Assembly (NCBI RefSeq): GCF_011742555.1
Contig: NZ_JAAQQR010000001.1
Coordinates: forward strand, 372,001-436,000
DNA: 64,000 nt
Direction: 5' to 3'
Source: Luteibacter jiangsuensis
Lineage (GTDB): Bacteria; Pseudomonadota; Gammaproteobacteria; Xanthomonadales; Rhodanobacteraceae
The notes beneath the pieces are model-generated. The model did not search any database and was not told the DNA's origin. It worked only from the letters and a program-made list of their open reading frames with translations. Of the stretch, positions 33,318 to 42,152 are shown one piece after another. Position numbers and translations under genes: made by a program. The first letter of the stretch is position 1. The number at the start of each line of letters is the position of its first letter.

Positions 33318-33332
33318 GAGCTTCCCGTTCGT

Positions 33333-34634
33333 TCAGCCGCGCTCGAAGAGCGCGATGGATTCAACGTGCGCGGTATGGGGAAACATGTCCATTACCCCGG
33401 CGGACACGAGCCGGAACCCGTGCTTCTCGACGAGGATACCCGCGTCGCGGGCCAGCGACCCCGGATGGCACGACACGTACACGATCCGCTGGGTGCCTTT
33501 GCGCGGAAGGTATTCCAGCACCTTGTCGGCGCCGGCACGCGGCGGGTCGAGCAGAATCTTGTCCCACGCCTGCGTGGCCCAGGGTTCGTTACGCTGGTCG
33601 TCGAACAGATTGGCGACACGGAACGTGGCGTTGCCCAGGCCGTTTCGCGCGGCGTTGGCCGCCGCGCGCTCCACGAGCCCGTGCTCGCCCTCCACGCCCA
33701 CCACCTCGGCCGCATGACGGGCGATGGGAAGGGTGAAGTTGCCGAGGCCGCAGAACAGATCGAGCACGCGATCGCCCGGCTGCAGGTCCAGGAGTTCGAG
33801 GGTACGCGCGAGCATCCGCTGGTTCATGCCTGCGTTCACCTGCACGAAATCGAGCGGCAGGAAGTCGAGTTCCACGTTCTCCGCCGGAATGGCGAACGAG
33901 AGTCGGGGGGCTTCCGGCCACAGCGGATGCACGCTGCTGTGGTTGCCCGGTTGGAGGTAGATGGCCAGCCCGTGCGCCTTGCCGAATTCGGTCAGCGCCG
34001 CGCGATCGCGTTCCGACAGCGGCGACAGGTGACGGAAAACGAGAGCGACGGTGTCGTCACCGGCGGCGAATTCCACCTGCGGAATGTCGCGCGCCGCGTC
34101 GAGCCCGCCGATCAGCGTGGCCAGCAGACCCACCTTCGGGCCAAGAGCCGGATGGATGACGTCGCACACCTCGATGTCGGCCACGAAACGCGGGTTGGAC
34201 TCCTCGCGGAAACCGACCAGCACGCGCTCCTTCTTCGCCACGTAGCGCACCGAGAACCGGCCCTTCCGGCGATAGCCCCAGGCCTGGTCCACCAGCGGCG
34301 GCAACCAGGTTTCCGGCGTGACCTTGCCGATGCGCTCGAAGTTCTCGGCAAGCACGCGTTGCTTGGCGGCGATCTGCGCGGCGGGCGCCAGGTGCTGCAG
34401 CGAGCAGCCGCTGCACTGGCCGAAGTGCCGGCAGACGGGCTCGACCCGGTCGGGCGATGCCTCGATGACGCTGACCACCTCGGCGTCGTCGTAATTGCGG
34501 TGGCGCTTGCGGTACTTCAGCAGCACGCGTTCGCCCGGTAACGCGCCCGAAACGAAGGTGGCCTTGTTGTCGATGCGGGCGACGCCCCGGCCGTCGTGGC
34601 TGAGGTCGGTGATGGTGGCTTCGAATTCGGTCAT
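33333..34634 (-). CDS. rlmD: 23S rRNA (uracil-1939-C5) methyltransferase RlmD
   Basis: 433 residues from ATG 34634 (MTEFEATITDLSHDGRG). N-terminal TRAM domain, [4Fe-4S] motif CRHFGQCSGCSLQHL, SAM domain DLFCGLGNFTLPIARHA, DPPRAGADKVLEYL and the catalytic cysteine in IVYVSCHPGSLARDAG. Methylates U1939 in 23S rRNA. First gene of the operon with the CYTH, nagZ, hpt and phosphorylase genes. Confidence 0.95.
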   Translation of the reverse strand: MTEFEATITDLSHDGRGVARIDNKATFVSGALPGERVLLKYRKRHRNYDDAEVVSVIEASPDRVEPVCRHFGQCSGCSLQHLAPAAQIAAKQRVLAENFERIGKVTPETWLPPLVDQAWGYRRKGRFSVRYVAKKERVLVGFREESNPRFVADIEVCDVIHPALGPKVGLLATLIGGLDAARDIPQVEFAAGDDTVALVFRHLSPLSERDRAALTEFGKAHGLAIYLQPGNHSSVHPLWPEAPRLSFAIPAENVELDFLPLDFVQVNAGMNQRMLARTLELLDLQPGDRVLDLFCGLGNFTLPIARHAAEVVGVEGEHGLVERAAANAARNGLGNATFRVANLFDDQRNEPWATQAWDKILLDPPRAGADKVLEYLPRKGTQRIVYVSCHPGSLARDAGILVEKHGFRLVSAGVMDMFPHTAHVESIALFERG

Positions 34635-34651
34635 GCGCTCAAAAACGTGAT

Positions 34652-34721
34652 GTGGGAAGCGCGCTGGCGCGCGAATGGGTGCTCGCTGCAAGCCCCATTC
34701 GCGCGCCAGCACGCTTCCCAC
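34652..34721. repeat. REP-like inverted repeat, divergent (copy C)
   Basis: gtgggaagcgcgctggcgcg...cgcgccagcacgcttcccac with the shared 'aatgggtgctcgc' core. It is a GTGG-headed relative of the main family with different stem sequence. Between rlmD and ydbL. Confidence 0.75.
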
Positions 34722-34741
34722 GGAATCGGCGGGGATTTGCC

Positions 34742-35341
34742 TTACTTGCGCTTCCAGGCGCCCGAGGCATCCTGATAATACCAGCCCGACGGCGCTCGCT
34801 GGACCCAGCCCTGCGCGAAGGTCTTGCGGATCTGCGGCTCCCATTCCGGATGGCCGTTGGCGACGGCGACCGCGCGATACAAGGCGTCGCGGTCGTTGTT
34901 CTCGTCGCGCAGGAGGTTGTTGGCCTGCGCGCGCTGGTCGAGCGGCAACGCCGAAGCGTCGCGCACGGCCACGAGGCCGTCGCTGGTGAAGCCCACGGCG
35001 CCGCTGGCGAAAAGGGCCTTCAGCTGGCCGCCGAAGCGCGCGGTCATGCGCGCGCGGATGGCTTCGGTTTCCGGCGTGCTGACACGAATGTCCGGAGTCT
35101 CGGCCGCATGGGCGGCCGGAATCACCAGATCGAGCAGCGACGCGGAAGGTTGCTTCGCCGGCGGCGACGCGGGCTTGGTGTCGCTGCCCGTGGCCGGTTT
35201 ACCGGCGCCACTGCCCTCGAGCACGTTGCCGATGAACTGGTCGGCGGCCTTCTGCGCGGCCGCTTCGGGGAAATACACGTTGATGGTGACGCACCCTACC
35301 AGGGCGGCCAAGGTAGCTATGGAGATCAATAGGTTGCGCAT
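34742..35341 (-). CDS. YdbL-like (DUF1318) protein with its own lipobox
   Basis: 199 residues from ATG 35341. Lipoprotein signal MRNLLISIATLAALVGC (mature Cys17), then VTINVYFPEAAAQKAADQFI, a variable Ala/Pro/Lys linker, and a YdbL/DUF1318 domain (PETEAIRARMTARFGGQLKALF...TFAQGWVQRAPSGWYYQDASGAWKRK). E. coli YdbL is a soluble periplasmic protein half this size, made with the lipoprotein YnbE and the intermembrane protein YdbH. Here the lipoprotein start and the YdbL domain are on one chain directly after a YdbH homologue. Confidence 0.8.
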   Translation of the reverse strand: MRNLLISIATLAALVGCVTINVYFPEAAAQKAADQFIGNVLEGSGAGKPATGSDTKPASPPAKQPSASLLDLVIPAAHAAETPDIRVSTPETEAIRARMTARFGGQLKALFASGAVGFTSDGLVAVRDASALPLDQRAQANNLLRDENNDRDALYRAVAVANGHPEWEPQIRKTFAQGWVQRAPSGWYYQDASGAWKRK

Positions 35342-35413
35342 CGGTCTTCCTCCTGGATCTGGTACGGCCAAGCCGCTTCGTTGGCTCTTGCGCGCATGGC
35401 GCGCTCCTGCGTG

Positions 35414-37441
35414 TCAGCGGACGACGGGACCGCCGCCCTCGGTGGCTGCCTTCAGGCGACGAACCAGGGTCGGCCAGTCGACCTCGCGCTGGTGGCCAAC
35501 CACGTTGAGGCGCGGCAAGCCGCTGCCCTCCACGATAGCGTAGCCGTCCTTCGCGGGACCGAGCCCGCCCATGCTGCAGACATCGCCCTTGAGCGTGCAA
35601 CTCAACCCGACCCGCTTGTAGCCGAAGGTCTTGAACAGCTTCAGCACGGTGCCCTGCAAGCCGCCTGCGATGCCGCCCCCACCCACCGAGGTGAGGCTGT
35701 TCACCGCCTTCTGGCTGATCCGGCCGCCCTCGTCGGCGACAAGGCTGGCCTTGAACGCCGTGGGCGCCCACGCCACCAGGCGGATGTCGTCGATGCTGCC
35801 GTGGAGGCGCCCGGTCATGCTCCCGAAATCGAACACCGAGGTGAGCAGGGCGAGGTCGAGACGACGGAGCGCGACATCGCCCGTGAGCACCGGCGCCGCA
35901 CCGAACGGCTGCGCGAGGGTCATGCGGGTGATGTCCACGAACCCGTCGAACACGTTGATGGACAGGCCGCCGCCGAACTCGATCCGGTCGTCCACGAAGC
36001 GCAGCGACGGCACGGCCCCACCGAGTTTGCCCTGGAACTCGGGCCAGCCCAGGGCGCGGCAGAACGCGGCCATGTCGATCTCGGTCAGCGCCAGCGATGT
36101 CTGCAACCGTTCGCCGGTGGCGGCGCCGGGGCGCAGGCTGAGGCCGAGCACGCGGAGTTGCCCGTCGAGCACGGGAATGGCGAAGGGCTTCTCCAGCTTC
36201 AGCACGCCCCCGGAGCTTCGCCAGGACGATTCGGCGGCTCCGTTGGGAATGCGATAGAAACGCAGGCCACGCCAGCCCAATCGGGTGGACGGACGATTTT
36301 CCGTGGCGCTCCAGTCGATGGCGCCATGCAGGCCGTCGACGCCGAGGCGCCCGTCGCCAAGCCTCAGGTCCAAAGCGGCCGTCTGCAGGGCGAACGCCTT
36401 CAGCGCGCCGCCTTCCATGGTCACATGGCCCGCCAGGTCGCCACGGGCGTCCAGTTGATCCACCCCGAAGGATTGCAGAAGCCCCTTGCCATAACGGGTG
36501 TATGCCGCCGGGAACCGTCCGTTGATGCGGTCCAGGCGCAGCTGGCTGAGGTCGCCGTTCGCGGCGAATGCGAGTTCGCCCTCGAGTTGCAAGGCGTCGG
36601 GATCGGTCAGACGGAGGCGTGGGATCGCCAGTTCGCCCTTCTTCGTGCGAGCGCCCAGCGACAATTGCACCGCGTGGTCGGGCAAGCGGGCATACAGCGG
36701 CCCCAACAGGACATCCCCGCCACGCAGGGTGGCGTCGAGGTCCACCGAGGCGCCGTCGGCCTGGCTGTCGATGCCCAGGCGACCGGACCCCGAAAGGCCC
36801 TCCCCGGCCAGCTTCCCGCCCGAACCGTCGAAACCCACGCCGGCAAGTGAAAACTGACCCGATGCCTGCACACCGCTGTCGAGCACGTCGAGGGCGAGGT
36901 CCGCGTCCACGCGCCCGCCGGTGGCACGCCCCGACCACACTGTGGACAACAACCCCTGCAGCCACCCGGCCGGCAGGCCGGCCAACGTGATCTGCGCATG
37001 AGTGGTCTGGTCCATGGGCAGGGCCACGCGCGCCTGGGCCTTGTCCTGCTTGAGCGACACTTCCAGCGTGTTCGCCGCCTGGTCCGCCACGACGTGTACG
37101 GCGGCGTTTCCGAGCGCCCCGCCGGGTGCCCCGCGCAGCTTCACGCTGCCGTCGAAGACCCATCGCCCCAGCTCGTCGCGGTCGAGGGTGCCGTCGAGGC
37201 GCAGTCCGAGCTTGCGCCAGCCCAGGGAGGGCATGTCCGCCCGGTCGGCGGACAGTGTGACGTCGAGACCCTTGCCGTTACCGGCAGGTTCGATGTCCGC
37301 CTTCATGCCGTTCATCGCCATTCCCGGAATGGACAGCGTGTCGGCTTCGACCGACACGCCCGCACGCGCGCCTTCTGCCGCGGCCATCGCGGTCAGGGCA
37401 ACGAGGATCAGTGCGAAGAGGCGGGTTGATACGGAAAGCAT
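35414..37441 (-). CDS. ydbH: YdbH-family intermembrane AsmA-like protein
   Basis: 675 residues from ATG 37441, with signal or anchor RLFALILVALTAMAAAEGARA. The rest is almost wholly beta-strand-rich, as in AsmA-like bridge proteins. The C-terminal part has VNSLTSVGGGGIAGGLQGTVLKLFKTFGYKRVGLSC...CSMGGLGP, conserved in YdbH (dicarboxylate-translocon-like DUF). YdbH spans the periplasm to support phospholipid transport to the outer membrane. 72 bp upstream of the YdbL-like gene; divergent from a REC-Hpt gene 46 bp away. Confidence 0.82.
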   Translation of the reverse strand: MLSVSTRLFALILVALTAMAAAEGARAGVSVEADTLSIPGMAMNGMKADIEPAGNGKGLDVTLSADRADMPSLGWRKLGLRLDGTLDRDELGRWVFDGSVKLRGAPGGALGNAAVHVVADQAANTLEVSLKQDKAQARVALPMDQTTHAQITLAGLPAGWLQGLLSTVWSGRATGGRVDADLALDVLDSGVQASGQFSLAGVGFDGSGGKLAGEGLSGSGRLGIDSQADGASVDLDATLRGGDVLLGPLYARLPDHAVQLSLGARTKKGELAIPRLRLTDPDALQLEGELAFAANGDLSQLRLDRINGRFPAAYTRYGKGLLQSFGVDQLDARGDLAGHVTMEGGALKAFALQTAALDLRLGDGRLGVDGLHGAIDWSATENRPSTRLGWRGLRFYRIPNGAAESSWRSSGGVLKLEKPFAIPVLDGQLRVLGLSLRPGAATGERLQTSLALTEIDMAAFCRALGWPEFQGKLGGAVPSLRFVDDRIEFGGGLSINVFDGFVDITRMTLAQPFGAAPVLTGDVALRRLDLALLTSVFDFGSMTGRLHGSIDDIRLVAWAPTAFKASLVADEGGRISQKAVNSLTSVGGGGIAGGLQGTVLKLFKTFGYKRVGLSCTLKGDVCSMGGLGPAKDGYAIVEGSGLPRLNVVGHQREVDWPTLVRRLKAATEGGGPVVR

Positions 37442-37487
37442 GCTCGTCCATTCTGCCAAATCCAGATGAACGACACGGAACGTTACT

Positions 37488-38225
37488 ATGTCGCAGGACC
37501 TTCACGATGCGCCTCGTGCGAGCGGCGAACGGCATCTACTGGTCGCCGACGACGACCCCTCCACGCGGCAATTCCTCGCCGGGGCGCTCGCTGCCCACGG
37601 CTACGTCGTGGCGCTGGCCCAGGACGGCACAGAGGCGTTGGAGATGGCGCGAAGCCGGCGTTTCGACGCGCTGCTGCTGGATTGCCGGATGCCGCGGGCG
37701 GGCGCGGTGGAGGTACTGAAGGCGCTGCGCGCCGACCCCGCCGCCGCATCGAGCGCGAGTACCGCGCTGGCGACGAGCGCCGAGGTACCGGCACCGTTGC
37801 GCGCGTCGCTCCTTTCGGAGGGCTTCGCCGGCGTTATCGAGAAACCGTGCCGCGTCGCGTCGCTGCTCGAGGCGCTGGCGGCCACCCTGGGGCTGGACGA
37901 CGGCACGCGCATCCTGGATGACGCCGCCGGCCTCACCGCTGCCGGCGATCCGCACACCATGCAGGCGCTGCGCCAGCTGCTCCACGCGGAACTCCTGGAT
38001 CTCTCGGGCGCTCTGGATCGGTTGGTCGACGCCCCCGCCGAACTGGTGGAGCGCCTGCACCGCCTGCGCTCGGCCTGCGGATTCTGCGGCGCCGCACGGC
38101 TCGGTGCCCAGGCGAAGGTGCTGCAAGGCCACGTGCGCGAAACGCGCATCGTCGTGCCCGGCGCCCTCGCCCGCTTCCGCGTGGAACTCGACGCGACGCT
38201 GGCTGCGTTGTCTGCTGCAGGGTAG
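37488..38225 (+). CDS. Receiver–Hpt response protein
   Basis: 245 residues. Receiver domain (17-135) with acidic DDD at 21-23, phospho-acceptor Asp65 (LLLDCRMPR) and Lys in VIEKPCR. A C-terminal helical domain (about 150-245) resembles Hpt, with LVERLHRLRSACGFCGAARL placing a phosphorylatable His191. No DNA-binding domain. It would take part in a phosphorelay with an unlinked hybrid kinase. The stop codon lies inside a REP-like element. Confidence 0.82.
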   Translation: MSQDLHDAPRASGERHLLVADDDPSTRQFLAGALAAHGYVVALAQDGTEALEMARSRRFDALLLDCRMPRAGAVEVLKALRADPAAASSASTALATSAEVPAPLRASLLSEGFAGVIEKPCRVASLLEALAATLGLDDGTRILDDAAGLTAAGDPHTMQALRQLLHAELLDLSGALDRLVDAPAELVERLHRLRSACGFCGAARLGAQAKVLQGHVRETRIVVPGALARFRVELDATLAALSAAG

Positions 38226-38327
38226 GAGCGCGCCCTGCGCGCGACAACTTTTCGCGCCAATCTGGGAGCTGGCGCGTGAACTTGGGAACAGGCGCGAAGA
38301 GCTGTCGCGCGCAGGGCGCGCTCCTAC
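38222..38327. repeat. REP-like inverted repeat, GTAG-headed (copy D)
   Basis: gtaggagcgcgccctgcgcg...cgcgcagggcgcgctcctac, long arms with a middle part containing further inverted bits. The first bases include the TAG stop of the REC-Hpt gene. GTAG termini match the other class of GTRG REPs, known for example in Stenotrophomonas. Confidence 0.8.
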
Positions 38328-38354
38328 AACGAGGGCGACGCCTAGGCATGCCGC

Positions 38355-39047
38355 CTAGCGCAAAACCCGCCAGGCGCGCAGTTCGCCGCCGCCGAGGTGG
38401 AAGGCGATTACCTGACGCATCATGCGTCGCAACGACGCCAGCCCCGCCGTGTCGGGCGCCATGTCCTGGGCTAGGGCCAGGAGGTCGGCGCCGCGAATCG
38501 CCCGCGGATCGCCCGCACGACCGGGCATCGCTCCCGATTCGGGGTCATAGAAGTACGTGGCTGCCGGGTCCAGCGGCTCCCCGTCCAGCGCGTCGGCGTC
38601 CAGTTGCAGGGCGTAGCCCAGGGCGTCGAGCATGTCGCGCTCGAACCGGCGCAGCGTCCACGCCAGCGGTTCGCGTGCCGCCATGCGCTGCAAGGCCAGC
38701 TCGTAGAGCGCGAACAGTTCCGGGTTCGGGTCCTGCCTGCCGGTGAGCCGTACGACCAGCTCATTGAGGTAAAGGCCGGCCAGCCCGGCGTCGCCCACGA
38801 GGCGCAGCACCGCGCCGCTCGGCTCGGCGGCGCGCAGGGTCGCCAGTTCGCCACGCATCAACAGGTCCAGCTCCACGCGCTGGAAGGGTTCGAGCTGCGC
38901 GCGTTGCAGGCGGGCCCGTTCCTTGCGTACGCCACGGGCGACCACGCCGATGCGGCCGTGGTCGCGCGTCAGGCATTCGATCAGCAGCGAGGTTTCCCGG
39001 TAGGGCCGGGCGTGCAGGACGAAGGCAGGCTGTTGTTCGACGCGCAT
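38355..39047 (-). CDS. recO: DNA repair protein RecO
   Basis: 230 residues: N-terminal OB-fold (PAFVLHARPYRETSLLIECLTRDHGRIGVVARGVRKERARL) and helical C-terminal domain (GLYLNELVVRLTGRQDPNPELFALYELAL). Loads RecA with RecR on SSB-coated DNA. The zinc-finger cysteines of some RecO proteins are absent. Last gene of the lepB–DUF4845–rnc–era–recO run, 18 bp after era. Confidence 0.95.
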   Translation of the reverse strand: MRVEQQPAFVLHARPYRETSLLIECLTRDHGRIGVVARGVRKERARLQRAQLEPFQRVELDLLMRGELATLRAAEPSGAVLRLVGDAGLAGLYLNELVVRLTGRQDPNPELFALYELALQRMAAREPLAWTLRRFERDMLDALGYALQLDADALDGEPLDPAATYFYDPESGAMPGRAGDPRAIRGADLLALAQDMAPDTAGLASLRRMMRQVIAFHLGGGELRAWRVLR

Positions 39048-39065
39048 GAGCGGCGCCCGGAGGGC

Positions 39066-40001
39066 TTACTCGTAACCGAAACGCTTGAGCAGGTTCTCGT
39101 CGTCGGCCCAGCCTTCGCGAACCTTGACCCACAGCTTGAGGAACACCTTTCGCTCGAAGAGGTTTTCCATCTGCCGGCGCGCGGAGGTGCCGATGGCCTT
39201 GAGCTGCGCCCCCGCGTTGCCGATCACGATGGCCTTCTGGCCGTCGCGCTCCACCCAGATCACGGCGTGGATCTCGGCCACGCCGTCGGGGCGGTCCTCG
39301 AAGCGCTCGATTTCCACGGTGGTGGCGTAAGGCAGTTCCTGGTCGAGCCGGAGCATGAGCTGCTCGCGCACCATTTCCGCGGCGAGGAAGCGCTCGCTGC
39401 GGTCGGTGATCTCGTCTTCGCCGTAGATCGCCGGCTGCTCGGGCAGGCGTTTCAGGATGCCTTTCTCCAGGCCGGCAAGGCCCTTCGACTTCAGTGCGCT
39501 CACGTAATACACGTCGTCGAAGGGATGCTTCTGCATCAGGTCGGCGACGAAAGGCAGCATGGCTGTCTTGTCTTTCTGCAGGTCGACCTTGTTGATCGCC
39601 AGGAGCTTCGGCATGTCCTTCTGTTCCGCCAGGGCGGAATACATGGTCATGTCCTCGTCGGTCCAGCGACCGGCTTCGATCACCTGCACCGCCAAGTCCA
39701 CCTCGGTGATCGCCGCGCGCGCGGCGCGATTGAGGCTGCGGTTCATCGCGCGCTTGCCGCCGCGATGCAGGCCCGGCGTGTCCACGTACAGGATCTGCCC
39801 CTGCGGCTTGCTGGAAATGCCGAGGATGCGGTGACGCGTGGTTTGCGGGCGATGGCTGACGATGCTGAGGCGCACGCCGATGAGCGCGTTGAGCAGCGTG
39901 GACTTGCCCACGTTGGGGCGGCCGACGAGGGCCACGTATCCGCAGCGGAAATCGTCGTCGACCAGGGTGTCTTCGTGTTCGTTGGATTCGATGTCGTTCA
40001 T
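39066..40001 (-). CDS. era: GTPase Era
   Basis: 311 residues. G1 GRPNVGKS, G2 [10 protein letters not shown]3 DTPGLH, G4 NKVDL, then the KH domain ([36 protein letters not shown]). Binds the 3' end of 16S rRNA and assists 30S assembly. Slightly longer N-terminus (acidic, about 15 residues). Start overlaps the rnc stop by 4 bp (ATGA). Confidence 0.97.
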   Translation of the reverse strand: MNDIESNEHEDTLVDDDFRCGYVALVGRPNVGKSTLLNALIGVRLSIVSHRPQTTRHRILGISSKPQGQILYVDTPGLHRGGKRAMNRSLNRAARAAITEVDLAVQVIEAGRWTDEDMTMYSALAEQKDMPKLLAINKVDLQKDKTAMLPFVADLMQKHPFDDVYYVSALKSKGLAGLEKGILKRLPEQPAIYGEDEITDRSERFLAAEMVREQLMLRLDQELPYATTVEIERFEDRPDGVAEIHAVIWVERDGQKAIVIGNAGAQLKAIGTSARRQMENLFERKVFLKLWVKVREGWADDENLLKRFGYE

Positions 40002-40651
40002 GTCTTGGTTTCCAGCAGGCGGCGAAGGATCGCTTCGGCGGCATCCTGCTCGGCGGCGCGCCTGCTGCCACCGCGTCCTTCAACGCGAATGGGCTCGGGC
40101 TCGTCGATGGAACAGCTGACGTCGAAGACCTTTGCGTGGTCTTCGCCGTAGCTGCCGGTGAGTTCGTAGACGGGCAGCGCCATGCCCCTGCCCTGCAGCC
40201 ACTCCTGCAAACGGGTCTTGGCGTCCTTGCTGGAGCGCTTGATTTCTGCCACGCGCGACGTGAACAGCCTGCGCACGACCTGACGGCACGCGTCGTAGCC
40301 GTCGTCCAGGTAGACGGCGGCCACAAGGGCCTCGAAGGCATCGGCCAGGATGGAGTCGCGGCGGAAACCGCCACTCTTCAGTTCGCCGGGGCCCAGCTTC
40401 AGGGCGTCTCCCAGTTCCAGTTCGCGGGCGATGGCAGCCAGGGCCTGCCCGTTGACCAGTTGGGCGCGAAGCCGCGACAGCTCGCCCTCGCTGGCATTCG
40501 GATGGGCCTCGAACAGCAGTTCCGCCACGGTGGCGCCCAACAGGGCGTCGCCGAGGAACTCCAGGCGCTCGTTATTCGGTTTCCCGGCGCTGCGGTGGGT
40601 CAGAGCCAGGGTCGCGAGGTCGGGATTACGGAAGGAATGGGGAAACGGCAC
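39998..40651 (-). CDS. rnc: Ribonuclease III
   Basis: 217 residues. GTG start at 40651 is forced by an in-frame stop three codons upstream. Catalytic signature [13 protein letters not shown] with Glu/Asp, second acidic pair in [19 protein letters not shown]-terminal double-stranded RNA-binding domain ([37 protein letters not shown]). Processes rRNA precursors. Its N-terminus is about eight residues shorter than in E. coli. Confidence 0.96.
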   Translation of the reverse strand: MPFPHSFRNPDLATLALTHRSAGKPNNERLEFLGDALLGATVAELLFEAHPNASEGELSRLRAQLVNGQALAAIARELELGDALKLGPGELKSGGFRRDSILADAFEALVAAVYLDDGYDACRQVVRRLFTSRVAEIKRSSKDAKTRLQEWLQGRGMALPVYELTGSYGEDHAKVFDVSCSIDEPEPIRVEGRGGSRRAAEQDAAEAILRRLLETKT

Positions 40652-40660
40652 GATCGCTCG

Positions 40661-41035
40661 TTACATGGACGCATTCCTCAACTGCACCGAGTTTTCGAAA
40701 TGCAGGAGGAAGTCGATGTTGTAGATGAAGGGAATCTGTTTGTCGTACTCGACATGCAGCATCGCCCCGTTGTTGGCGCGGTCGATGGTGATGTCCTTGG
40801 GCTGGATGGTGGCGTCGTCCACGTACTGGAAGCCCATCTTGAAGATCAGTTCGCGGCGAAGGCTGTCCAGATCCTGGGCGTTTCCACTCGTGGCCATCTG
40901 GCTCATGGCCTTCTTCACCCCGAAGTACTCGATGTAGGACGGCACGAGCTTCATGGCCATGAATGCGAAAAAGCCGAGCACCAGCAGCACGATGGCGAAG
41001 CCGATGAGGGTAATGCCCTGTTGTCTGGATTTCAT
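40661..41035 (-). CDS. DUF4845 membrane-anchored protein
   Basis: 124 residues from ATG 41035 (MKSRQQGITLIGFAIVLLVLGFFAFMAMKLVPSYIEY). The start resembles a type IV pilin-like leader (QQGITLIG...), followed by one membrane helix and a small C-terminal domain (DLDSLRRELIFKMGFQYVDDATIQPKDITI). Conserved between lepB and rnc in Pseudomonas and xanthomonads; function unknown. Confidence 0.88.
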   Translation of the reverse strand: MKSRQQGITLIGFAIVLLVLGFFAFMAMKLVPSYIEYFGVKKAMSQMATSGNAQDLDSLRRELIFKMGFQYVDDATIQPKDITIDRANNGAMLHVEYDKQIPFIYNIDFLLHFENSVQLRNASM

Positions 41036-41171
41036 GGTCGTGTCCTCGCCGCCGTGGCGGCTCCCCTGTCGAGACGAATGCGTGCGGGGCGCGATACGCG
41101 CCCCGCAGCGGAGATTACCTTGTCCGGAGGCAACCGCAACGCCTTTCGGCGTGACCGGGGCCACCATTCGG

Positions 41172-42074
41172 TCAATGAATGACCTTGCCCATCTTGGAGA
41201 AATCGAGCCAGCCGTTGCCCGGACCGCGCCACGCCAGCCATACGAAGAACGCCTTGCCGACGAGGTTCTTCTCGGGCATGCAGCCCCACCAGCGGCTGTC
41301 CGTGCTGTTCATGCGGTTGTCGCCCATGACGATGTAGCAGCCCTTCGGCACTTCCGAGGGCACGACCTCGTTGGGGATGTCCTGCGGCATGTTGAAGGCG
41401 GGCGTCAGCGCAATGGTGTGGTTGATGCTGCCCAGGTGCTCGGTGTACAGCTTCGAGCCAAAGGTCATCAGCAGGCGGTCTTCCGGCCGGGTCATGCTGC
41501 CCTTGAAGGGACCGATCTCGTCGGCGCCGACGCGCTCGCCGTTGATGTAGAGCTCGCTGCCGCGAGTCTCGATGCGGTCGCCGGGAAGACCGATCACCCG
41601 CTTGATCCAGTTCTCGCTGGGCACGGGCGCGTGGGGGTTCTGGCAGGTGAGATCGCCGCTGCGGACGATGTCGCCGTTCTCGTCCTTGCAGAGGAAGCCG
41701 GGGAAGCGGAAGACGACGACGTCGCCGCGCCGGGGTTCACCGTTTTCCACCAGCTTGTTGTTGAAAGCCGGCATGCGCAGGCCGTAGGCGAACTTGTTCA
41801 CCAGGATGAAGTCGCCCACGTCCAGCGTGGGCATCATCGAGCCGGACGGGATGCGGAACGGCTCGGCCACGAACGAACGCAGGATCAGCACCACCAGGAT
41901 CACCGGGAACAGCGACCTGGCCCAGTCCACCGGCCAGGGCTCGGGCTGCTCCGTGCCGGAGGCCTCCGCGCGGGCGCGGCGCGCCTTCGCCAGGAAGAGG
42001 CGATCGAACAGCCACACCAGCCCGAAGAGGACCGTGAGGCCGAGAAGGATCGCCGAAAAATCGAATGCCGCCAT
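41172..42074 (-). CDS. lepB: Signal peptidase I
   Basis: 300 residues from ATG 42074 (RBS ACGGAG); an upstream ATG at 42131 is possible. Two N-terminal membrane segments (AILLGLTVLFGLVWLFDRLF; LFPVILVVLILRSFVAEPF). Catalytic Ser79 in RIPSGSMMPTLDVGDFILVNKF and catalytic Lys in NWIKRVIGLPGDRIE; conserved MGDNRMNSTDSRWWG. Cleaves signal peptides on the periplasmic face. 78 bp after lepA, the classical lepA-lepB-rnc-era operon. Confidence 0.96.
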   Translation of the reverse strand: MAAFDFSAILLGLTVLFGLVWLFDRLFLAKARRARAEASGTEQPEPWPVDWARSLFPVILVVLILRSFVAEPFRIPSGSMMPTLDVGDFILVNKFAYGLRMPAFNNKLVENGEPRRGDVVVFRFPGFLCKDENGDIVRSGDLTCQNPHAPVPSENWIKRVIGLPGDRIETRGSELYINGERVGADEIGPFKGSMTRPEDRLLMTFGSKLYTEHLGSINHTIALTPAFNMPQDIPNEVVPSEVPKGCYIVMGDNRMNSTDSRWWGCMPEKNLVGKAFFVWLAWRGPGNGWLDFSKMGKVIH

Positions 42075-42152
42075 GCCAACTCCGTTAGTCGTATCGAGGG
42101 GCCGCGAGGCCCATTCCGGCGCATCCGGCACCGGGGTTCCATAGGTCAGAGG

